Assembly: GCA_937880875.1 (NCBI GenBank)
Contig: CALGRI010000373.1
Coordinates: 1 to 33,956, forward strand
DNA length: 33,956 nt
Source: an uncultured Pseudomonadota bacterium
GTDB lineage: Bacteria; Desulfobacterota; Desulfobacteria; Desulfobacterales; Desulfobacteraceae
Direction of reading: 5' to 3'
This document shows positions 28,627-33,956 of this stretch, piece by piece. A program made the position numbers and the translations under genes. The notes under the pieces were generated by a model. It saw nothing but the letters and a program-made list of their open reading frames with translations, was not told the origin of the DNA and did not search any database. Positions within the stretch are counted from its first letter, which is position 1; every line of letters starts with the position of its first letter.

Positions 28627-30243
28627 TTAAATAAATGTTGAAGCACGCTTTTCTAAAAGGTTGTCCAGCCAATCCGGGTCCATTTCAGGTACTGATGCCA
28701 ACAATTTATCCGTATACTCATGGTGGGGCGGAGACAGAATCTCCTTTTTTACACCTTGTTCAATGATTTTGCCTTGAAGCATAATAACAATATTATCGGC
28801 AATGGCTTTGACTGTAGCAAGATCATGGGTAATAAACAAATATGCCATGTTGGTTTTATTTTGCAGGTCCTGCAAAAGATCCAGTATGCCCTCTGCCACC
28901 AGTTGATCCAAAGCGGATGTGACTTCATCGCAAATGATCAGTTCCGGTTCTGCAGCCAGGGCTCTGGCAATGCAGATCCGCTGTTTTTCCCCGCCGGAAA
29001 GCTCTGTGGTCAAACGACCAATATAGTGATCTGGATCCAGTTCAATATCCACTAAAAGCTCCCTGATTCGATCTTCAGCCTTTTTACCCCGTATCCCGAA
29101 ATAAAATTCAAGGGGCCTGCCAATTACTTGTCTGACAGTCTGCCTGGGATTTAATGCAGTATCAGGCATCTGATAAATCATCTGCATTTTTCTTAAATCA
29201 TCTTTTTTCCTGTCTTTCAATTTTCGGGGAAGTTCTTTTCCAAGGAACTTTATAGACCCATTAATTGCGGGAAGAAGACCGGTAATCACCTTTGCAAGGG
29301 TACTTTTCCCACTGCCGGACTCTCCCACCAGCGCCACTGTTCTACCTTTTCTGACGGTTAAATCAATATCTTCAACAACATTATCATATCCTGTGTAAGT
29401 TGCAGCCACATCCTTGATATCCAGGATCACATTCATTTTATCCGTAATCGTTTTGTCTTCCCTTAAGGATCTGACATTTAACAATTCCCTGGTATATTTT
29501 TCCTTGGGGTTTTTAATCAATTCCCTTGTTTCATTCACTTCAACAAGCCGGCCGTTTCTCAATACCATAATTCTATGGGCGACCTGGGCCACAACAGCCA
29601 GGTCATGGGTAATATAAAGAGCCGCTTTATTCATCTTTTCTGTTATTTCCTTGACAGCTGCCAGAACCTCGATCTGGGTGGTAACATCCAGTGCTGTTGT
29701 GGGTTCATCAAATACAATAATCTCCGGATGGCAGGACATGGCCATGGCCACCATGGCTCTCTGGAGCTGGCCCCCTGAAAGTTCGTGGGGATAACGAAAT
29801 CCAATTTTTTCAGGGTTTGGCAAAAAAAGGCGACGATAAATTTCAATCGCCTCTTTTTCAGCCTTTGCGTGGTTCATCAGCCCATGGTGGACAGGTGCTT
29901 CTGCATATTGTTTTATCACACGATGGGCTGGATTAAAGGATGCAGCCGCACTCTGGGCCACGTAAGAGATCTTTGATCCCCTTATCAGTCTTAAATCTTC
30001 CTCAGACGCTTCAAACAATTCTTTGCCGTCAAGATTTATAGATCCGGATGCAATCCTGCACCCCTGGCGTGCATATCCCATGGCAGCCAGGCCGATGGTT
30101 GATTTGCCGGCACCGGATTCACCGATCAGCCCAAGAACCTCTCCCCTTTTCAGATCAAGACTGATGTTATGGACTATGGGTTGCCATTTTTCATCATAAT
30201 GGGCTTCAATATACAGATTTTTTATTTCCAGCAGATTGTTCAA
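28627..30243 (-). CDS. Fused double ATPase of oligopeptide-type ABC transporter (DppD-DppF fusion)
   Basis: 538 aa with two ABC cassettes: GESGAGKST/LSGGQLQR and GESGSGKST/LSGGEKQR. Confidence 0.93.
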   Translation of the reverse strand: MNNLLEIKNLYIEAHYDEKWQPIVHNISLDLKRGEVLGLIGESGAGKSTIGLAAMGYARQGCRIASGSINLDGKELFEASEEDLRLIRGSKISYVAQSAAASFNPAHRVIKQYAEAPVHHGLMNHAKAEKEAIEIYRRLFLPNPEKIGFRYPHELSGGQLQRAMVAMAMSCHPEIIVFDEPTTALDVTTQIEVLAAVKEITEKMNKAALYITHDLAVVAQVAHRIMVLRNGRLVEVNETRELIKNPKEKYTRELLNVRSLREDKTITDKMNVILDIKDVAATYTGYDNVVEDIDLTVRKGRTVALVGESGSGKSTLAKVITGLLPAINGSIKFLGKELPRKLKDRKKDDLRKMQMIYQMPDTALNPRQTVRQVIGRPLEFYFGIRGKKAEDRIRELLVDIELDPDHYIGRLTTELSGGEKQRICIARALAAEPELIICDEVTSALDQLVAEGILDLLQDLQNKTNMAYLFITHDLATVKAIADNIVIMLQGKIIEQGVKKEILSPPHHEYTDKLLASVPEMDPDWLDNLLEKRASTFI

Positions 30244-30257
30244 TCTTATTTTCCTTT

Positions 30258-31076
30258 CTATTCGTGCAGGCCGCTTGATAAATGCAAAAACCAGTCAACA
30301 ATTAAATTGACACCCACGGTTAAGACGGCAATGGCTCCGGCCGGGATTAAAGGGATAAATATACCGAATGTAATTGCTCCGGAATTTTCCCTGACCATTC
30401 CGCCCCAGTCTGCAAGTGGTGGTTGAAGGCCCAGTCCAAGAAAACTTAAAGAAGCAATAAAAAGGAATACAAAACAGAATCTCAGGCCAAATTCTGCAAT
30501 CAGCGGGGGCAGGGCATTGGGCAGAATTTCATGCCTTATTAGCCACCATAGCCCTTCGCCCCTTAGTCTTGCTGCCTCAACAAATTCCATTACCTCAATG
30601 TCCATGGCAACGGCTCTGGATAATCGATAAACCCGGGTGGAATCTAAAATGGCGATGGTAAAAATCAAGGTGGGGATAGAGGACCCTAGAACGGATAAAA
30701 TCATCAAGGCAAAAATAAGCGTTGGAAATGCCATGATGATATCAACCGCCCGGCTTAACAGCTGATCAGTCCAGGCGCCTTTAACAGCAGAAATAAAACC
30801 GAGAAATGACCCAAGCAGAAATGAAATAGCCGTGGTGACAAATGCAAGTGCAATTGTATTTCTGCCACCGTAAACCATTCGAGTAAAAAGATCCCTTCCG
30901 AGATGATCGGTTCCAAAATAAAATTTGGCAGAAGAACTTTCCCAGACATCTCCGACCACACTGGTTTCTCCATAGGGTGCGATCAAAGGTGCAAAAACAG
31001 CAATCAGAATATTAACAATAACGATACCCATACCGATCCGGGCTGAAAGGGGGGATTGTCGTAATAACTTAAGCAC
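30258..31076 (-). CDS. Oligopeptide-type ABC transporter permease (DppC family)
   Basis: 272 aa; 'FGTDHLGRDLFTRMVYGGRNT', 'EAARLRGEGLWWLIRHEILPNALPPLIAEFGL'. Confidence 0.93.
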   Translation of the reverse strand: MLKLLRQSPLSARIGMGIVIVNILIAVFAPLIAPYGETSVVGDVWESSSAKFYFGTDHLGRDLFTRMVYGGRNTIALAFVTTAISFLLGSFLGFISAVKGAWTDQLLSRAVDIIMAFPTLIFALMILSVLGSSIPTLIFTIAILDSTRVYRLSRAVAMDIEVMEFVEAARLRGEGLWWLIRHEILPNALPPLIAEFGLRFCFVFLFIASLSFLGLGLQPPLADWGGMVRENSGAITFGIFIPLIPAGAIAVLTVGVNLIVDWFLHLSSGLHE

Positions 31077-31090
31077 TAAGGGGCTCCTTT

Positions 31091-32050
31091 CTAAATTTGG
31101 GATTGTCTCAATTTCGGGTTGGAAAGCATGGCCAGAATATCAGCCAAGAGGTTTAAAGTAATATAAACAACTGAAAAGACCAATCCTGAAGCCTGAACAA
31201 CGGGAAGATCCCTTTTGGCAACAGAATCAACCAATAGCTGCCCTAAGCCCGGATATACAAACACCACTTCAACAATGACGACCCCCACAATAAGATATGC
31301 CATATTAACTGCAATAACATTGATCACAGGGGACAAAGAATTGGGAAATGCATGGAGCACAATTATTCTTGCTCGCCTGATCCCTTTGATCTCTGCCATT
31401 TCAATATATGCACTGGCTAAAACATTGATTATGGCCGCCCTTGTCTGCCGCATCATGTGTGCCGTCACCACAAAGGTGAGTGTCAGTGAAGGCAGTATGA
31501 TGGAATATATTTTGCTGCCAAGCCCCATGTTTGGATCACTGATTGCCAGGCTGGGGAAAATATTGAATTTTACCGAAAAAAGACTGATCAGAATATAGGC
31601 TATAAAAAATTCCGGAAAAGAAATAAACGAAAGAGTCGTTGTTGAAATCATCTTGTCAAAAAAAGTATTCCGATAAAATGCTGCAACCATGCCTAAAATA
31701 ATTGCCAAAGGAATTGCAATCGCGGCAGTGAACAGGGCTAGGAACAAGGTGTTGCCGAAGCGCCAGCCGATCAACTCAGAAACAGGCCTGCCATTGGCAA
31801 GGGAATTGCCGAATTCACCATGTACAAAATCATTCAGCCAGGTGCCATATCGGATATGCGGCGGCAAATCAAGTTTGAGCGCTTTTCGAAACTGCTCCAC
31901 CGTCTCAGGTGTTGCGCCCTGGCCCAGAACGGTTTCAGCCACGTCCCCGGGAAGCAACTCCACACCGATAAAAATAATAAGCGAGATAATAAATATAGTT
32001 ATCAGGCTTGCTCCACTTCGTTTGAAAATCAATATCAACACATTTCTCAT
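31091..32050 (-). CDS. Oligopeptide-type ABC transporter permease (DppB family)
   Basis: 319 aa; 'SLIIFIGVELLPGDVAETVLGQGATPE', 'VVIVEVVFVYPGLGQLLVDSVAKRDLPVVQ'. Confidence 0.93.
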   Translation of the reverse strand: MRNVLILIFKRSGASLITIFIISLIIFIGVELLPGDVAETVLGQGATPETVEQFRKALKLDLPPHIRYGTWLNDFVHGEFGNSLANGRPVSELIGWRFGNTLFLALFTAAIAIPLAIILGMVAAFYRNTFFDKMISTTTLSFISFPEFFIAYILISLFSVKFNIFPSLAISDPNMGLGSKIYSIILPSLTLTFVVTAHMMRQTRAAIINVLASAYIEMAEIKGIRRARIIVLHAFPNSLSPVINVIAVNMAYLIVGVVIVEVVFVYPGLGQLLVDSVAKRDLPVVQASGLVFSVVYITLNLLADILAMLSNPKLRQSQI

Positions 32051-32375
32051 AGATGAACCTAATTTTTTTTATTATTTTAATTTTTTCTTTAAACCATATC
32101 TAACGCTAATAGGTTTGTCAAATACGTATTTTAATTTTTTGAAATTTCAGCATCTATTTTGCGTATAAACCGGTGGGCTATCCTGTTTTTATGCCAGCCC
32201 GACATGGGGGTCAGCCCCCATAAGTTGAAGATGTTGTCAAAGCACTTGTAGATCAAGGCTGCTCCAGTACATCTGCTGTTGCCGATATTTTTACCTCCTG
32301 ATAATAAAAAAAATTTAATTACAGGCTAAATTATAATGGAAACATAACTCTTTACTGATATTGCAAATGTGAATT

Positions 32376-32391
32376 TGCAAACTGTATGCCA
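32376..32391 (-). promoter_or_regulatory. Putative sigma54 -24/-12 promoter for the oligopeptide-type ABC operon
   Basis: Minus strand TGGCATACAGTTTGCA: GG-N10-GC; nearly the same -24 half as the livJ promoter (TGGCATACA). Confidence 0.65.
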
Positions 32392-32709
32392 AGTGGAGAA
32401 AAAAACTATAATAGGCTGATTTAATATCGTTTATTGAACCATACCGACGTCGCTCAAATAAAATATGAGTCAATAATGATTTTGCGGGAACCTGATAACC
32501 AATTGAAATATTAGAATATATTTTAAAATTTCAGCGCTTTTCAAAATTGATTTAGTGAAATATGTTATAATATTGAATGGTTACGTTTATAACGATTTTT
32601 TTGAGAAGCAATAGTGAATCAAAATGGAATTGCAGCGGCCATCGTTAGGCTTGACAAAAAAATCAATACCTGGGTATTTTATTTGTCCGATCAATGGGGA
32701 ATTTCACCA

Positions 32710-32741
32710 CTTTACAATGAGGGAAACTCCCCATTGTAAAG
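32710..32741 (+). repeat. Stem-loop CTTTACAATGAGGGAAACTCCCCATTGTAAAG upstream of the BKACE gene
   Basis: Inverted repeat CTTTACAATG/CATTGTAAAG plus GGG/CCC with a one-nt bulge. Confidence 0.75.
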
Positions 32742-32847
32742 CAACCGCTTTGATTATAAAATCCAAGCATCAACATATGAAGCAATGATTTGTCTTTCTG
32801 CAATGCTGTAAAACTTTTGGAAAAGGCGAGTATTAACCATAGAGGAA

Positions 32848-33726
32848 ATGATTATGAATACAAATGTTATTTTAACCTGTGCCGTGACCGGCGGAAGTGA
32901 TATCAAAGATAAACATCCGGGAATACCGGTGACACCTGAACAAATCGCAAAAGCAGCCATCGAGGCAGCACAGGCCGGTGCAGCAATCGCCCACATTCAC
33001 GTTCGAGATCCAAAAACAGGCCTTCCCGCAAGAGACCTGGAACTTTACAAAGAAACTGCAAAATTGATCAGAGCCAGCGACACGGATATCATTTTGAATA
33101 TTACCACGGGCATGGGCGGAGACCTGATTCCCGGCAAAGAAAATCCTGCCCTGGCCGGTCCCGGATCAGACATGATTACACCGGCCCAGCGGGTCCACCA
33201 CATCCAGGTCATCAAACCGGAAATATGTACCCTGGACTGCGGGTCATTCAACTATAGCAGCACGGCCTATGTCGCCACCATGGACATGCTCAGAGAAAGT
33301 GCAGGTCTGATTCAGAAGGCCGGTGTCAGACCTGAGATTGAAGCCTTTGAGTTAGGGCATATCTGGCAGGCCAAACAATTGATAAAAGAAAATCTGCTGG
33401 ATAAAAAAGCCCTTTTTCAATTGTGCATGGGAATTCCCTATGGCGCAGAAGGCACCACCCGAAATGTGGTCACCATGTTTGATGCCTTACCCCCGGGTGT
33501 CGCCTGGGGCGCTTTCGGCATTGGAAGGCAGGAGATGCCCATGGTGGCTCAGTCAGTGATCATGGGAGGCAACGCCCGGGTTGGCCTGGAAGACAACCTG
33601 TACCTGGACAAAGGTATACTGGCGACAAACGCTCAATTGGTGGTACGGGCAAAAGAAATTATTGAAAGGCTGGGAGCCAGATTGGCAACCCCGGCCCAGG
33701 CCAGAACAATCCTGGGGTTGACATAA
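32848..33726 (+). CDS. BKACE (beta-keto acid cleavage enzyme, DUF849) family protein
   Basis: 292 aa (ORF-track start; MNTNVIL, two codons later, at 32854, is an alternative). 'AHIHVRDPKTG', 'NITTGMGGD', 'GNARVGLEDNLYLDKG'. Confidence 0.93.
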   Translation: MIMNTNVILTCAVTGGSDIKDKHPGIPVTPEQIAKAAIEAAQAGAAIAHIHVRDPKTGLPARDLELYKETAKLIRASDTDIILNITTGMGGDLIPGKENPALAGPGSDMITPAQRVHHIQVIKPEICTLDCGSFNYSSTAYVATMDMLRESAGLIQKAGVRPEIEAFELGHIWQAKQLIKENLLDKKALFQLCMGIPYGAEGTTRNVVTMFDALPPGVAWGAFGIGRQEMPMVAQSVIMGGNARVGLEDNLYLDKGILATNAQLVVRAKEIIERLGARLATPAQARTILGLT

Positions 33727-33727
33727 A

Positions 33728-33956
33728 ATGAGAATTGCTTTAATCGGAGCCGGGTCCATTGGAATGATATTAGGGGCTCTCATCAGCCGGGCAGGAGCGG
33801 ATATTGAACTGGTTGACTCCTACAAAGAACACGTAGATGCGCTGAATCGGGATGGGGCCAGAATTGTGGGATTCATGGATGCCACCATTCCAGTCAAAGC
33901 AGTCATGTCCGATCAAATGACAGGCAAATATGACCTGATCATTTCAACAACAAAAC
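33728..33956 (+). CDS. 2-dehydropantoate reductase-like (ApbA/PanE) NAD(P)-binding protein, truncated by window end
   Basis: 'MRIALIGAGSIGMILGALISRAGADIELVDSYKEHVDALNRDGARIVGFMDATIPVKAVMSDQMTGKYDLIISTTK', open at the window edge. Confidence 0.8.
   Translation, partial: MRIALIGAGSIGMILGALISRAGADIELVDSYKEHVDALNRDGARIVGFMDATIPVKAVMSDQMTGKYDLIISTTK

Noticed and set aside
280-33783. Numerous antisense and overlapping ORFs of 60-230 aa in the ORF track (e.g. 280-669 -, 2636-3061 -, 8296-8976 +, 21309-21779 -)
   Set aside because: They lie opposite or out of frame with strongly supported genes, lack recognisable motifs, and are expected by chance in this sequence.

Overview
This window reads as a catabolic island for quaternary or N-methylated amines, from a bacterium that is probably an anaerobe of the sulfate-reducing deltaproteobacterial type (inferred from gene content only). 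It encodes three MttB-superfamily (COG5598) methyltransferases with no in-frame TAG, so they are the non-pyrrolysine type. It also encodes one methyltransferase corrinoid protein and one MtgA/MetH-like pterin methyltransferase. On the minus strand, an operon encodes a LivJ-G-F-H-M-type ABC importer, a dimethylglycine/sarcosine dehydrogenase-like protein (FAD + GcvT domains) and EtfB/EtfA. A second plus-strand operon encodes MttB, a TIM-barrel isomerase, MttB, a polyferredoxin, a tungsten aldehyde:ferredoxin oxidoreductase (AOR), a DAO-family FAD oxidoreductase and a 938-aa DUF1638-ASKHA (hydantoinase/oxoprolinase-like) fusion. A minus-strand oligopeptide-type ABC importer with a Tat-like substrate-binding protein, a BKACE (DUF849) enzyme and the start of a PanE/ApbA-type reductase complete the window. 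Two PAS-AAA+-Fis sigma54 activators flank the operons. I found -24/-12 (GG-N10-GC) promoter-like sites upstream of four operons, which suggests one sigma54 regulon. The most novel parts are the AOR/ferredoxin/MttB operon, the DUF1638-ASKHA fusion as a candidate corrinoid reactivase, and three MttB paralogs apparently sharing one corrinoid protein. Substrate identities are inferred.
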